Source: Phormidium ambiguum IAM M-71 (GTDB lineage: Bacteria > Cyanobacteriota > Cyanobacteriia > Cyanobacteriales > Aerosakkonemataceae). Taken from it: a DNA stretch of 64,000 nucleotides. The notes beneath the pieces are model-generated. The model saw only the letters and a list, made by a program, of their open reading frames with translations. It was not told where the DNA came from and did not search any database. The DNA lies in the NCBI RefSeq assembly GCF_001904725.1, contig NZ_MRCE01000013.1, positions 1 to 64,000 of the forward strand, read 5' to 3'. Positions 28,570 to 37,501 of the stretch are shown here, in pieces. Position 1 is the stretch's first letter; each line of letters opens with the position of its first letter. Made by a program: the position numbers and the translations under genes.

Positions 28570-30000
28570 ATGTCTTACGCTCAAACTAAGACTCAGAGCA
28601 AATCTGGGTATCAAGCAGGGGTAAAAGATTACAAGCTTACTTATTACACTCCAGATTACACACCAAAAGATACAGATATTTTGGCTTGTTTCCGTGTTAC
28701 GCCTCAGCCCGGAGTTCCCCCAGAAGAAGCTGGCGCTGCGGTAGCTGCTGAGTCTTCTACTGGTACATGGACAACAGTATGGACTGACTTGTTGACAGAC
28801 CTAGATCGCTACAAAGGTCGTTGTTATGATGTCGAACCAGTTCCTGGTGAAGATAATCAATATTTTTGCTTTGTTGCTTATCCTCTAGATCTGTTTGAAG
28901 AAGGTTCTGTTACCAATATGCTTACCTCGATTGTAGGTAACGTATTTGGTTTCAAAGCTCTGAAAGCACTGCGTTTGGAAGACTTACGGATTCCAGTCGC
29001 TTACTTGAAGACCTTCCAAGGCCCTCCACACGGTATTGTGGTTGAGCGTGACAAGTTGAACAAGTATGGTCGTCCTTTGTTAGGTTGCACGATCAAACCA
29101 AAACTCGGTTTGTCGGCGAAGAACTACGGACGTGCAGTTTACGAATGTCTGCGTGGTGGTTTGGACTTCACCAAAGACGACGAAAACATTAACTCTCAGC
29201 CATTCATGCGCTGGCGCGATCGATTCTTGTTCGTTCAAGAAGCGATCGAAAAAGCCCAAGCAGAAACAGGCGAAATCAAAGGTCACTACCTGAACGTTAC
29301 CGCCCCCACCTGCGAAGAAATGATGGAACGGGCAGAATTCGCCAAAGAAATCGGCACCCCGATCATCATGCACGACTACCTAACTGGTGGTTTCACCGCT
29401 AACACCACCTTAGCAAAATGGTGCCGTCGCAACGGTGTTCTGCTACACATTCACCGCGCTATGCACGCGGTAATCGATCGTCAACGGATTCACGGAATTC
29501 ACTTCCGCGTATTAGCCAAGTGCTTACGGATGTCTGGTGGAGACCACCTGCACTCCGGTACCGTTGTAGGTAAGCTGGAAGGCGAAAAAGGCATCACAAT
29601 GGGCTTCGTTGATTTGATGCGGGAAAACTACGTTGAAGAAGACCGCTCTCGTGGTATTTTCTTCACCCAAGACTGGGCTTCCATGCCTGGTGTAATGCCA
29701 GTTGCTTCTGGTGGTATCCACGTATGGCACATGCCAGCGTTGGTAGAAATCTTCGGTGATGATTCCTGCTTACAGTTCGGTGGTGGTACTCTGGGACACC
29801 CCTGGGGTAATGCTCCTGGTGCAACCGCTAACCGTGTAGCTTTGGAAGCTTGCGTTCAAGCACGTAACGAAGGTCGTGACTTGATGCGTGAAGGCGGCGA
29901 CGTGATCCGCGAAGCTTGCAAGTGGTCTCCCGAATTGGCTGTTGCTTGCGAACTGTGGAAAGAAATCAAGTTCGAGTTCCAAGCCGTAGACACCCTGTAA
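28570..30000 (+). CDS. rbcL: Rubisco large subunit (form IB)
   Basis: A 476-residue catalytic subunit that carboxylates ribulose-1,5-bisphosphate. The catalytic Lys lies in TIKPKLGLS, the carbamylated Lys in [11 protein letters not shown], and loop 6 follows in [14 protein letters not shown]. The N-terminus ([20 protein letters not shown]) and the rbcX-containing operon identify form IB. AGGA lies upstream of the ATG. Codon usage is strongly biased to preferred codons, as expected for the most abundant protein. Confidence 0.99.
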   Translation: MSYAQTKTQSKSGYQAGVKDYKLTYYTPDYTPKDTDILACFRVTPQPGVPPEEAGAAVAAESSTGTWTTVWTDLLTDLDRYKGRCYDVEPVPGEDNQYFCFVAYPLDLFEEGSVTNMLTSIVGNVFGFKALKALRLEDLRIPVAYLKTFQGPPHGIVVERDKLNKYGRPLLGCTIKPKLGLSAKNYGRAVYECLRGGLDFTKDDENINSQPFMRWRDRFLFVQEAIEKAQAETGEIKGHYLNVTAPTCEEMMERAEFAKEIGTPIIMHDYLTGGFTANTTLAKWCRRNGVLLHIHRAMHAVIDRQRIHGIHFRVLAKCLRMSGGDHLHSGTVVGKLEGEKGITMGFVDLMRENYVEEDRSRGIFFTQDWASMPGVMPVASGGIHVWHMPALVEIFGDDSCLQFGGGTLGHPWGNAPGATANRVALEACVQARNEGRDLMREGGDVIREACKWSPELAVACELWKEIKFEFQAVDTL

Positions 30001-30144
30001 TAATTTTGGATTTTGGATTTTAGATTGGCGGTTTTTGGGATATTTAGATCTGACAACATTTTTTGTTGCTCGGCATGAATACCTAGTCTAAAATCCTAGA
30101 ATCTAAAATCTAAAGTCTAAAATTTATCAGGCTGGAGTCACGAC

Positions 30145-30540
30145 ATGGACTTAAAAAAAGTTGCGAAAGACACAGCTAAAGTGCTGAGTAGTTATTTAAC
30201 TTACCAAGCACTGAGGACTGTAATGGCTCAGCTTAATGAAACGAATCCTCCTCTGGCATATTGGTTGAATGACTTTGCCGCAAGAAACAGCGTTCAAGAT
30301 GGAGAAGCGTTTCTGGAAGCGTTGCTGCACGAGAAGCAGGACTTAGCTTTACGGTTAATGACCTTGCGACAGCATTTTGCAGAGGAAGTAACAGACTTTT
30401 TACCGGAGATGGTTCGCAGTAATATTGAGCAAGCCAATATGGAACATCGGCGTGGGCATTTAGAGCGAATCACGCAACTGAGCATTTCTGACTCCAGTAC
30501 TTATCCAGAACAGGAAAGGGATTCTTCTGAGCCAAATTAG
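30145..30540 (+). CDS. rbcX: Rubisco assembly chaperone RbcX
   Basis: A 131-residue helical dimer that binds the RbcL C-terminal tail ([12 protein letters not shown] in this window) and guides L8 core assembly. Conserved features include [20 protein letters not shown], and [10 protein letters not shown]-like sequence (here [13 protein letters not shown]). It lies between rbcL and rbcS. The 144-bp rbcL-rbcX spacer contains ATCTAAA-type repeats. Confidence 0.97.
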   Translation: MDLKKVAKDTAKVLSSYLTYQALRTVMAQLNETNPPLAYWLNDFAARNSVQDGEAFLEALLHEKQDLALRLMTLRQHFAEEVTDFLPEMVRSNIEQANMEHRRGHLERITQLSISDSSTYPEQERDSSEPN

Positions 30541-30605
30541 GAAAATTCCGATCGCTAATTAACAGTTTTCCAGACATTCGTAAATTTAAGGACTTTTACA
30601 CAGCC

Positions 30606-30941
30606 ATGCAAACTTTACCCAAAGAGCGTCGTTTTGAGACTCTTTCCTATTTGCCCCCTCTCTCTGATGCTCAAATTACCCGCCAACTCCAATACATTTT
30701 GGATAACGGCTTCATTCCTGGTGTAGAATTCAGTGAAAGCTCTGCTCCTGAACAACACTACTGGACAATGTGGAAGCTACCTTTGTTCAACGCTACCAGC
30801 ACCAATGAAATTTTGAACGAAATCAAAGCTTGCCGTTCTGAGTATTCCAATTGCTACATCCGCGTCATGGGTTTTGATAACGTGAAGCAGTGCCAAGTTC
30901 TCAGCTTTATCGTTCACAAACCAAACAGCGGCAGATACTAA
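30606..30941 (+). CDS. rbcS: Rubisco small subunit
   Basis: A 111-residue small subunit completing the L8S8 holoenzyme. [18 protein letters not shown] at the N-terminus and [15 protein letters not shown] near the C-terminus are typical. It is the third gene of rbcL-rbcX-rbcS, with a terminator about 40 bp downstream. Confidence 0.98.
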   Translation: MQTLPKERRFETLSYLPPLSDAQITRQLQYILDNGFIPGVEFSESSAPEQHYWTMWKLPLFNATSTNEILNEIKACRSEYSNCYIRVMGFDNVKQCQVLSFIVHKPNSGRY

Positions 30942-30978
30942 ATTTTTGCTATTGCGTAATTGAATTACAAGTTTTAAG

Positions 30979-31012
30979 TAGGGGTAGTTTTTAAATTTGC
31001 CCCTATTTTTTA
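30979..31012 (+). terminator. terminator of rbcLXS
   Basis: TAGGGG (30979-30984) pairs with CCCCTA (31000-31005), followed by TTTTTTA. It lies 38 bp after the rbcS stop and separates the operon from rca. Confidence 0.75.
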
Positions 31013-31348
31013 TTAGCTAATATACTAACCTTTGCCGATCGCACTTTTTAGTTAACCTCGAAATCTTTCTAGCACTAAACTTTGATTAAGGTTTAAATTT
31101 TCTCGGAATTGATAAAACACTTTCCAGATTCTTTCTCATCATACATTGTCGCTATTTCATGCAACTGAAGCCTGCGATAAAAGCGATCGCGCACAACAAC
31201 ACCTATTCAATTTAATTAACTCTTCGCCAAACCGTTCCAACACATCCTCAAGAGAATGTTTCAACAACAAATAAGTCAATTCCTGCGATTTGTTATAGAA
31301 TTTTAACAAATAGTAAAAACGCGAATTGCAAATACAAAAAATAGAGCA
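31013..31348. other. rbcS-rca spacer with possible gene remnant
   Basis: No annotated-quality gene is present. On the minus strand a frame lacking a start codon runs from about 31331 to a TGA at 31157 and reads like protein (KSQELTYLLLKHSLEDVLE). It could be a decayed gene fragment or chance. The rca promoter should lie in the last ~150 bp. Confidence 0.3.
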
Positions 31349-32614
31349 ATGACTTATTACATCTCTCCTAAGTTTCTTGACAAATTAGCAGTTCATATCA
31401 CCAAAAATTTTCTCAATCTTCCGGGTGTTCGAGTTCCCCTAATTTTAGGAATTCATGGGCGTAAAGGAGAAGGAAAATCCTTTCAATGTGAATTAGTTTT
31501 TGAGCGCATGGGTATCGAAGCAATTCACATTTCTGGCGGCGAATTAGAAAGTCCAGATGCCGGAGATCCAGCACGTTTATTACGTTTACGTTATCGAGAA
31601 GCAGCTGAATTAATTAAAGTGCGTGGCAAAATGGTTGCCTTAATGATTAATGATTTAGATGCTGGTGCGGGTAGATTTGATGAAGGCACTCAATACACAG
31701 TAAATACGCAGTTAGTTAACGCTACATTGATGAATATTGCGGATAATCCGACTAACGTGCAACTGCCGGGAAGTTATGATGCAACTCCTTTACATAGAGT
31801 GCCAATTATTGTTACTGGAAATGACTTTTCTACCCTCTATGCACCATTAATTAGGGATGGAAGGATGGAGAAGTTTTACTGGGAACCTAACCGCGAAGAT
31901 AAGATTGGTATTGTCGGTGGTATTTTCTCAGAAGATGGACTTTCTCCAAGAGAAATCGAACAGTTAGTTGATACTTATATTAATCAATCGATCGACTTTT
32001 TTAGTGCTTTGAGAGCGAGAATTTACGATGAACAAATTCGTCAATTTATTCATCAAGTCGGGTTTGATAAAGTTTCCTCTCGTGTGGTAAATAGTTTAGA
32101 AGGGCCACCAAGTTTTAAAAAGCCTAATTTTAACTTAGCTAGGCTGCTTGAATTTGGCAATTTAATGGCACAAGAACAGCAGAGAATTCAGGATTTAAGA
32201 TTGGTACAAGAGTACAATGTTTTGCGGCGTTTTAATAATCATGATGTACCAAAAGTAACAGTTAGTCCGCAAGTGGTTAAGGAAGAAGCACAGGCTGCTA
32301 AACCGCAAATTACTAATATAAGTTATGGGAATGGTCAAGTTTCGAGTAATAAGTTGAATGCGGAAACTATTGAACAGGTGCGACAAATTTTGGCGCAGGG
32401 TTATCGCTTGGGAATGGAATATGTAGATGAACGCAGGTTTAAGATCAATTCTTGGCAAAGTGCTGCTTCGGGGATTACAAATCAGTCAGAGGCGATCGCA
32501 GCTGTAGAATCATGTTTAACTGAACATAATGGCGAATATGTGCGCTTAGTTGGTATCGATCCAAAAGCGAAAAAGCGAGTAATAGAAAAAATCATTCACC
32601 GCCCGAATAAGTAA
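31349..32614 (+). CDS. rca: Rubisco activase with C-terminal small-subunit-like domain
   Basis: A 421-residue AAA+ ATPase that removes inhibitory sugar phosphates from Rubisco. Walker A is GRKGEGKS (about residue 38) and Walker B is VALMINDLDAG. After the AAA+ module (about 1-300) and a linker, residues about 335-420 form an RbcS-like (SSUL) domain (LNAETIEQVRQILAQGYRLG, VRLVGIDPKAK). In cyanobacteria SSUL recruits Rca to Rubisco in carboxysomes. It lies 400 bp from rbcLXS on the same strand with its own leader. Confidence 0.95.
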   Translation: MTYYISPKFLDKLAVHITKNFLNLPGVRVPLILGIHGRKGEGKSFQCELVFERMGIEAIHISGGELESPDAGDPARLLRLRYREAAELIKVRGKMVALMINDLDAGAGRFDEGTQYTVNTQLVNATLMNIADNPTNVQLPGSYDATPLHRVPIIVTGNDFSTLYAPLIRDGRMEKFYWEPNREDKIGIVGGIFSEDGLSPREIEQLVDTYINQSIDFFSALRARIYDEQIRQFIHQVGFDKVSSRVVNSLEGPPSFKKPNFNLARLLEFGNLMAQEQQRIQDLRLVQEYNVLRRFNNHDVPKVTVSPQVVKEEAQAAKPQITNISYGNGQVSSNKLNAETIEQVRQILAQGYRLGMEYVDERRFKINSWQSAASGITNQSEAIAAVESCLTEHNGEYVRLVGIDPKAKKRVIEKIIHRPNK

Positions 32615-32642
32615 GCTAAATTCCATTTATTGTGGAATGAAT

Positions 32643-32680
32643 AGGCATAAGAAAGTTTAGTTTAACCCTTTCTTATGCCT
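32643..32680. terminator. bidirectional terminator between rca and gltD
   Basis: A perfect 13-bp stem (AGGCATAAGAAAG at 32643-32655 with CTTTCTTATGCCT at 32668-32680) lies between two convergent genes, with A/T runs on both sides. It can end transcripts from either strand. Confidence 0.85.
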
Positions 32681-32693
32681 TAAAACTTTCTTT

Positions 32694-34178
32694 CTAGGGC
32701 AAATCAGTACTTCCCATTAAGTAAAGGTCGCACTCACGGGCAGCACCTCGACCTTCGTTGAAAGCCCAAACGACGAGACTTTGACCGCGCCGACAGTCAC
32801 CTGCGGCGAAGACACCGGGAATACTGGTGTTATATTTACCGTAGTCAGCTTTGACATTGCTGCGTGCGTCGCGTTCCAGTCCCAACGCATCTAACAAAGG
32901 TTGTTCTGGGCCAAGAAAGCCCATTGCTAAAAGAACGAGTTGGGCGGGAATTACTTTTTCTGTACCGGGGATATGTTTGGGAATAAACTGACCTTTTTCG
33001 TTTTTCTCCCACTGCACCTGTACTGTATGAACGGCTTTGACATTGCCGTTTTCATCGCCTTCAAACTTGGTTGCCGTAGTGGTATAAACGCGGGGGTCAG
33101 CACCAAATTTCGCTGCTGCTTCCTCTTGACCGTAATCCATTTTGTAAACTTTCGGCCATTCGGGCCAAGGGTTGTCAGCCGCACGTTCTGAAGGTGGCTG
33201 GGGTAAAATTTCCACTTGAACGAGACTGTTGCAGCCGTGACGAATAGAAGTGCCTACGCAGTCAGTTCCGGTGTCACCACCGCCAATAATTACCACATCT
33301 TTACCTTCAGCCGAGATGAAGCCGCCGTTTTGACTTTTATCTAAAACAGCCTTGGTGTTGGCGGTGAGGAAGTCCATTGCGAAGTAAATACCTTTTAATT
33401 CGCGTCCTTCAATGGGAAGATCTCTAGGTTTAGTCGCGCCTGTACAAAGTATTACTGAGTCATATTCTTTTAGCAATTGCTCAGAAGTAATATCTTTGCC
33501 AATTTCGGTGTTGCAGACAAACTTCACGCCTTCATCTTCCAAAACTTTCAAACGACGGAGGACAACTTGCTCTTTGTCTAATTTCATGTTAGGAATTCCG
33601 TACATGAGCAGTCCGCCTGGACGATCGGCCCTTTCAAATACAGTTACCCAATGTCCGGCTTTGTTGAGTTGAGCGGCGGCGGAAAGTCCTGCTGGCCCAG
33701 ATCCCACAATAGCAACCTTTTTCCCAGTGCGCTTAGTTGGTGGCTCTGCAACGATCCAGCCTTCATCCCAACCTTTTTCTGCGATCGAATATTCAATATT
33801 TTTAATCGTCACTGGTGGGTTGTGAATACCCAAAACACAAGCGCCTTCGCAGGGTGCGGGACAAACTCTTCCGGTAAATTCGGGGAAGTTGTTGGTTTTG
33901 TGCAGGCGATCGAGTGCTTCTCGCCAAAGTCCGCGATAAACTAAATCATTCCATTCTGGAATTAAGTTATTAATTGGACAACCGCTAGCCATCCCACTAA
34001 TTACAGTTCCCGTGTGGCAAAAAGGCACGCCGCAGTCCATACATCTTGCGCCTTGGGTGCGGAGTTTTTCTTCTGGCATTGGCAAGTGAAACTCGTCCCA
34101 ATTGCGAATACGATCGATCGGTTCAACTTCCGATGCTACTTCCCGAAGAAATTCGATAAATCCTGTGGGTTTTCCCAT
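32694..34178 (-). CDS. gltD: glutamate synthase small subunit
   Basis: A 494-residue NAD(P)H-oxidising subunit that feeds electrons to GltB. N-terminal cysteines ([31 protein letters not shown]) bind 4Fe-4S clusters. FAD- and NADPH-binding Rossmann motifs follow ([27 protein letters not shown]). Its presence means this organism has a pyridine-nucleotide-dependent GOGAT. gltB lies 3.3 kb upstream on the same strand, with accessory genes between. A GTA-N8-TAC box is 52 nt upstream. Confidence 0.96.
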   Translation of the reverse strand: MGKPTGFIEFLREVASEVEPIDRIRNWDEFHLPMPEEKLRTQGARCMDCGVPFCHTGTVISGMASGCPINNLIPEWNDLVYRGLWREALDRLHKTNNFPEFTGRVCPAPCEGACVLGIHNPPVTIKNIEYSIAEKGWDEGWIVAEPPTKRTGKKVAIVGSGPAGLSAAAQLNKAGHWVTVFERADRPGGLLMYGIPNMKLDKEQVVLRRLKVLEDEGVKFVCNTEIGKDITSEQLLKEYDSVILCTGATKPRDLPIEGRELKGIYFAMDFLTANTKAVLDKSQNGGFISAEGKDVVIIGGGDTGTDCVGTSIRHGCNSLVQVEILPQPPSERAADNPWPEWPKVYKMDYGQEEAAAKFGADPRVYTTTATKFEGDENGNVKAVHTVQVQWEKNEKGQFIPKHIPGTEKVIPAQLVLLAMGFLGPEQPLLDALGLERDARSNVKADYGKYNTSIPGVFAAGDCRRGQSLVVWAFNEGRGAARECDLYLMGSTDLP

Positions 34179-34229
34179 TGTTTGTGTTCTCCAAATGCAA
34201 GTTTGTTAACTTTTTTTCGTTTAGATATA

Positions 34230-34243
34230 GTAATGCAGTTTAC
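34230..34243 (-). promoter_or_regulatory. NtcA-type binding site upstream of gltD
   Basis: GTAATGCAGTTTAC fits GTA-N8-TAC exactly and ends 52 nt before the gltD start codon. TATATC lies immediately downstream on the minus strand and could be a -10 overlapping the site, which would suggest repression rather than activation. Alternatively the -10 is further down. Chance matches to this motif are common. Confidence 0.45.
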
Positions 34244-34246
34244 TGA

Positions 34247-34969
34247 TTACTTTCTCATTTTTAACCATTCAAATATTTGTTCTACCGTTAAATTTAATGT
34301 CATCCCCTCTAATATAATTAATTCATCTTTTCCTTGGCGTAACTCTGGTTGTTTTTTTGGTTGGAATATGAGAATTGAATAATCCTCTGGATCGATCAAC
34401 CAACCTAACTCACAACCATGCTTTAAACAATGCAGAATATTTCCCGTCACTCGATTAGAACTCTGTTCTGGAGACAGAATTTCAATTGTCCAATTTGGCG
34501 GAATTAATACATCATCTAATGGTTCTCCATTTTCATCAACCTCGATATTTTCCCAACGTAAAACTGCTATATCAGGAACAATTGAACGCCCTCCAAAATT
34601 ACAACGCAACTCAGGAAAAGCATAAGCAATTTTCGCTGCTTCAGTCACTTGATTAATGGTGTCAATTAATTTACCTTGAAGTCGTGAATAGCGAGTTTTC
34701 GGCATTGGTTTTTGAATAATTCTACCGTCGATATATTCACTAGCGGGTTTTGTTTCGGGTAATTTAAGAAACTCTTCTAACCCACATTCCGCACCCCCTA
34801 AATGTAGTGTGTCACACCCTTTATCTTTCGCACATTTAGTGTAGTACTAATGAACTAAACGCTATATACAACACGCAAAACTCTAACTACACTACCAATA
34901 GCGTATGTGACACTTTAGGGTGCGGAATGTGGGTTCTAAGGTAAGTGTTTGCGATGGTGTTTGGATCAT
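34247..34969 (-). pseudogene. Uma2-family nuclease gene disrupted by a MITE
   Basis: The original start is ATG 34967-34969, reading MIQTPSQTLTLE. The frame is broken after 12 codons by a ~155-bp element and hits a TAG inside it. Removing the element and one target duplication restores MIQTPSQTLTLEEFLKLPE, continuing into the body of the gene, which ends at 34247. The remaining ORF could only start at ATG 34705 and would lose 36 residues, including the conserved EYIDG segment. Core residues in VPDIAVL and IEILSPEQS survive. Uma2 proteins are PD-(D/E)XK-like and mostly uncharacterised. Confidence 0.85.
34776..34938. mobile_element. MITE inserted in the Uma2 gene
   Basis: Terminal inverted repeats ACCCACATTCCGCACCC occupy 34780-34796 and, as the complement, 34918-34934; similarity continues inward as TAAA(T)G-GTGTCAC. 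The direct repeat TCTA flanks it (34776-34779 and 34935-34938); it can be read as TTCTAA if the end is taken one base in. The 155-bp element has no coding capacity. No second copy or parental transposase was found in the window. Confidence 0.88.
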
Positions 34970-35001
34970 TTAGTTCATCAAATTCAAGCTATTGCTACGA
35001 G

Positions 35002-35262
35002 TTATTTGCGATAAATATCTCTGCGATGTTTACAGTGGAGAACTACTACAGTTAATGTTTCGTCATTGACTTCATAACGGACTCGATAATCGCCAACTCG
35101 GACTCGATATTCGTTTTCAAATCCTTTTAACTTTTTCACTCCTGGTGGACGTGGTTCTTCCGCAAGTGAGAGGATTTTCTCAACAATTCGACTATTAACA
35201 TCTTCTGGTAAATTATCGAGTTGCTTTTGAACAGGTTTAGGAATGAGAACTGCATAACTCAT
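35002..35262 (-). CDS. RelE/ParE-type toxin
   Basis: An 86-residue mRNA-interferase-fold protein. The layout PKPVQKQLDNLPEDV, KKLKGFENEYRVRVGDYRVRYEV and the basic C-terminus LHCKHRRDIYRK is typical of RelE family toxins that cleave mRNA on the ribosome. It overlaps the upstream antitoxin gene by 4 bp (ATGA), as in most type II toxin-antitoxin pairs. Confidence 0.9.
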   Translation of the reverse strand: MSYAVLIPKPVQKQLDNLPEDVNSRIVEKILSLAEEPRPPGVKKLKGFENEYRVRVGDYRVRYEVNDETLTVVVLHCKHRRDIYRK

Positions 35263-35501
35263 GAACTTTTCCTAGACTGACTAGCAATGTATTCCTGAAT
35301 AGTTTGATAGTCCCCCTTACTGTATGCTTTTCTCGCTTCTTCAATCTCTGCCAGAACTTGTGGTTCTTGTTCTAGTGATTCTTCTGATTCAAACATTGAA
35401 TCCTCTAAAATTTCCAAAAGTTGACGTTTTTTTTCCAAATCTAAAGATGTAATTGCTTCAACCAATGATTCAAAGGGAACGTTAAATTTAATGGTTGTCA
35501 T
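35259..35501 (-). CDS. antitoxin partner of the RelE-type toxin
   Basis: An 80-residue acidic protein encoded just before the toxin with a 4-bp overlap. It begins TTIKFNVPFESLVEAITSLDLEKK and has a Glu-rich helical middle (SEESLEQEPQVLAEIEEARKAY). This matches small cyanobacterial antitoxins next to RelE toxins; the exact DNA-binding fold is not evident. Pairing is inferred from order, overlap and charge. Confidence 0.8.
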   Translation of the reverse strand: MTTIKFNVPFESLVEAITSLDLEKKRQLLEILEDSMFESEESLEQEPQVLAEIEEARKAYSKGDYQTIQEYIASQSRKSS

Positions 35502-35586
35502 TTTTTCCTCTTCTAATTTGTATAGTTTTTGATAGAGTCATGTAAAATCACTTTATGAGTATGCCTCGAAATCCTCTCAGTGTTCG

Positions 35587-36429
35587 TTAGCTGCAATCCC
35601 AATTGTACAAAACCTTGGAAAAATCGAGATTCTTCAAATTTGACTCTTTAATCCAAAAGTTGCAGACACCTCCATCCCCCCATACGATATCAATTTTTTC
35701 GATTGCAGTGTCATCAGAATGAATCTGTAGCAACAGGATGTATGGCTCATCTTCAGTTAGGAATCTTCTAGGATCGTCTTGAGTAAAGTGTGGATAACCT
35801 CCGAGTTTGTGACCCTCCGCAAATTTATTGCTATATTCATCCCAAAGAGCGTAGTTATTTTCTTCTATTGCTTCTAATATTTCAGTTCCTATTAGTTCCT
35901 CAAATCTATAATCACAATTTGAAATAGGAGCATATTTTAGACTGAAACTTAAGGCAAAGCAGTCATTTCTATGGGGACTATATGAAGGCCAAACATAGAA
36001 AGGAATATCATCTTGACCCCTGTGCCACAATCTCGGAAGAAAATCAAAGTTAGTAATTAGGTTATCCTCGTTCAAGTCAAGATTTGGGAAGTAAAGAACT
36101 CGAAAACCTGTTTGACTAGTTGGGTTCTCATAATCATGACCATAAGATCCGGTTCTAGCTAGATAAAACTGAAGAATTCCTGTTTCTGGAAATCCTTCCA
36201 AATGAGGAACTTCTGCAAAATTGATTTGTGCAAGTAAGTAGAGGTAGTCACCTTCTGGAGTCTTGGGATAATCGAAGTTTTTAGGTAAGTAGGGAAATCC
36301 GGCAAATTTACTTTGCCACAGACTCGCGTTTCTTGTTAGGTGCGTTTCTATTTCAACATAAGGCTTAACTGTTGCTTCAAGCTTACTTCTAAACTGTTCT
36401 AAACCTGGCGGAAGATCGAGTCTTGTCAT
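35587..36429 (-). CDS. YwqG/DUF1963 family protein
   Basis: A 280-residue soluble protein. The pattern QSKFAGFPYLPKNFDYPKTP, LYLLAQINFAEVPHLEGFPETGILQFYL and the C-terminal HFTQDDPRRF with WGDGGVCNFWI are the YwqG family signature. The ATG at 36429 is preferred to GTG 36441. The family has no settled biochemical role; some members are linked with polymorphic-toxin immunity loci. It belongs to the accessory block between gltD and gltB. Confidence 0.85.
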   Translation of the reverse strand: MTRLDLPPGLEQFRSKLEATVKPYVEIETHLTRNASLWQSKFAGFPYLPKNFDYPKTPEGDYLYLLAQINFAEVPHLEGFPETGILQFYLARTGSYGHDYENPTSQTGFRVLYFPNLDLNEDNLITNFDFLPRLWHRGQDDIPFYVWPSYSPHRNDCFALSFSLKYAPISNCDYRFEELIGTEILEAIEENNYALWDEYSNKFAEGHKLGGYPHFTQDDPRRFLTEDEPYILLLQIHSDDTAIEKIDIVWGDGGVCNFWIKESNLKNLDFSKVLYNWDCS

Positions 36430-36507
36430 TAGCTTAACCACATTACACCATTATTTCTTTTGGATACAATCCGAGAGATTTGTAAGTCCGAGTATTGCGA
36501 TCGCAAG

Positions 36508-37152
36508 TCATTTTCGACATTCTTGAATAAATTCCCGATAAAACTCTTCATGTTTTCCTCCAAAATTATCCCAGCCTTTTTGAGTTAAATAACCGCTACT
36601 TTTACCTGTATGGGGATTTTCTACATGACTATAGATGTACTTTGGATAGTTAGAATTTTCATTCCAACTAATATTAAAAGCAGCGTAATTTGGGAAAAAA
36701 GTCATGTTAGCATAAGCATCAATACGATCGTGTATCCACCAAGCTAAAGCTGTCCAATCTTTTGTTTTTTCGTAGTAAGGAATGAAGGAAGTTACTATTA
36801 CACAGGCGGTTGCACCCATATAATTATCTTTTTTTCGATCCCAAATGTGTGCTGCATAGTTTGCTTCATTGCTGGCGCAGTTATATTTGTTTTCTGCGCC
36901 TTTGGCGTTGACTTCGCAGGAACGATAGGCGGAACGAATGCTGATTCTACCTAGTGCATCTTGGATGGGTTCGAGTACTTTTTGGCAGAGGTTTTTTCCA
37001 GCTGCGATCGCCAAATCTGGATCGTCTGGTATGTTAGGAATACCTTCAATTTGGGAGATTTCTGAATAGAGAAATTCCCGCATAAAAAAGCTTTTGGAAA
37101 GTTGCACTCTCCCTAAGTTTTCTAAGCTTTTAACGGTTTGCGGTTGTCTCAT
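36508..37152 (-). CDS. uncharacterised protein, M15-peptidase-like N-terminal pattern
   Basis: A 214-residue soluble protein. The start KSFFMREFLYSEISQIEGIPNIPDDP, followed by an amphipathic helix and SIRSAYRSCEVN, resembles M15/peptidoglycan-peptidase-type folds, and HIWDRKKD could hold metal ligands. The second half (DWTALAWWIHDRIDAY, HTGKSSGYLT) is not diagnostic. The assignment is tentative. The ATG at 37152 is used; a TTG at 37182 would add ten residues. It lies in the gltD-gltB accessory block. Confidence 0.5.
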   Translation of the reverse strand: MRQPQTVKSLENLGRVQLSKSFFMREFLYSEISQIEGIPNIPDDPDLAIAAGKNLCQKVLEPIQDALGRISIRSAYRSCEVNAKGAENKYNCASNEANYAAHIWDRKKDNYMGATACVIVTSFIPYYEKTKDWTALAWWIHDRIDAYANMTFFPNYAAFNISWNENSNYPKYIYSHVENPHTGKSSGYLTQKGWDNFGGKHEEFYREFIQECRK

Positions 37153-37182
37153 TTTAATTACAGAAAAACTTAGCTTTCTCAA

Positions 37183-37501
37183 GTTAATTACTCTCTCTTC
37201 TCTCTGCGTCCTCTGTGTCTCTGCGGTTCATTATAAAAGGGCTAGTTAATCAATGGTAAAAACTTCTTTTTCTCTTCTTTCTTCGCGTCCTTCGCGTCTT
37301 CGCGGTTCAATAAAAATCTTTAAAAATCTTTTTTTGAAACCGCAGAGACGCAGAGGGCACAGAGAGAAGAAAGAGGTGTTTATTATGTTGAGAATAAAAA
37401 ATTTTTTGAACCGCGAAGACGCGAAGAGCGCGAAGGAAGAAAGAGAAGGGTTGGTAATAGGTAGTTGGTTTTTTTACTACCTATTACTTACTACCAAAAA
37501 G
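37183..37501. repeat. nested inverted repeats in the gltB downstream spacer
   Basis: Two different repeat pairs interleave: 37191-37229 (CTCTGCGTCCTCTGTGTCT type) is inverted at 37337-37373, and 37272-37309 (TTCGCGTCCTTCGCGTCTT type) is inverted at 37407-37445. A perfect 11-bp hairpin GTAATAGGTAG/CTACCTATTAC follows at 37454-37487. Open frames through it are repeat artefacts. Such elements are common between cyanobacterial genes. Confidence 0.8.
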
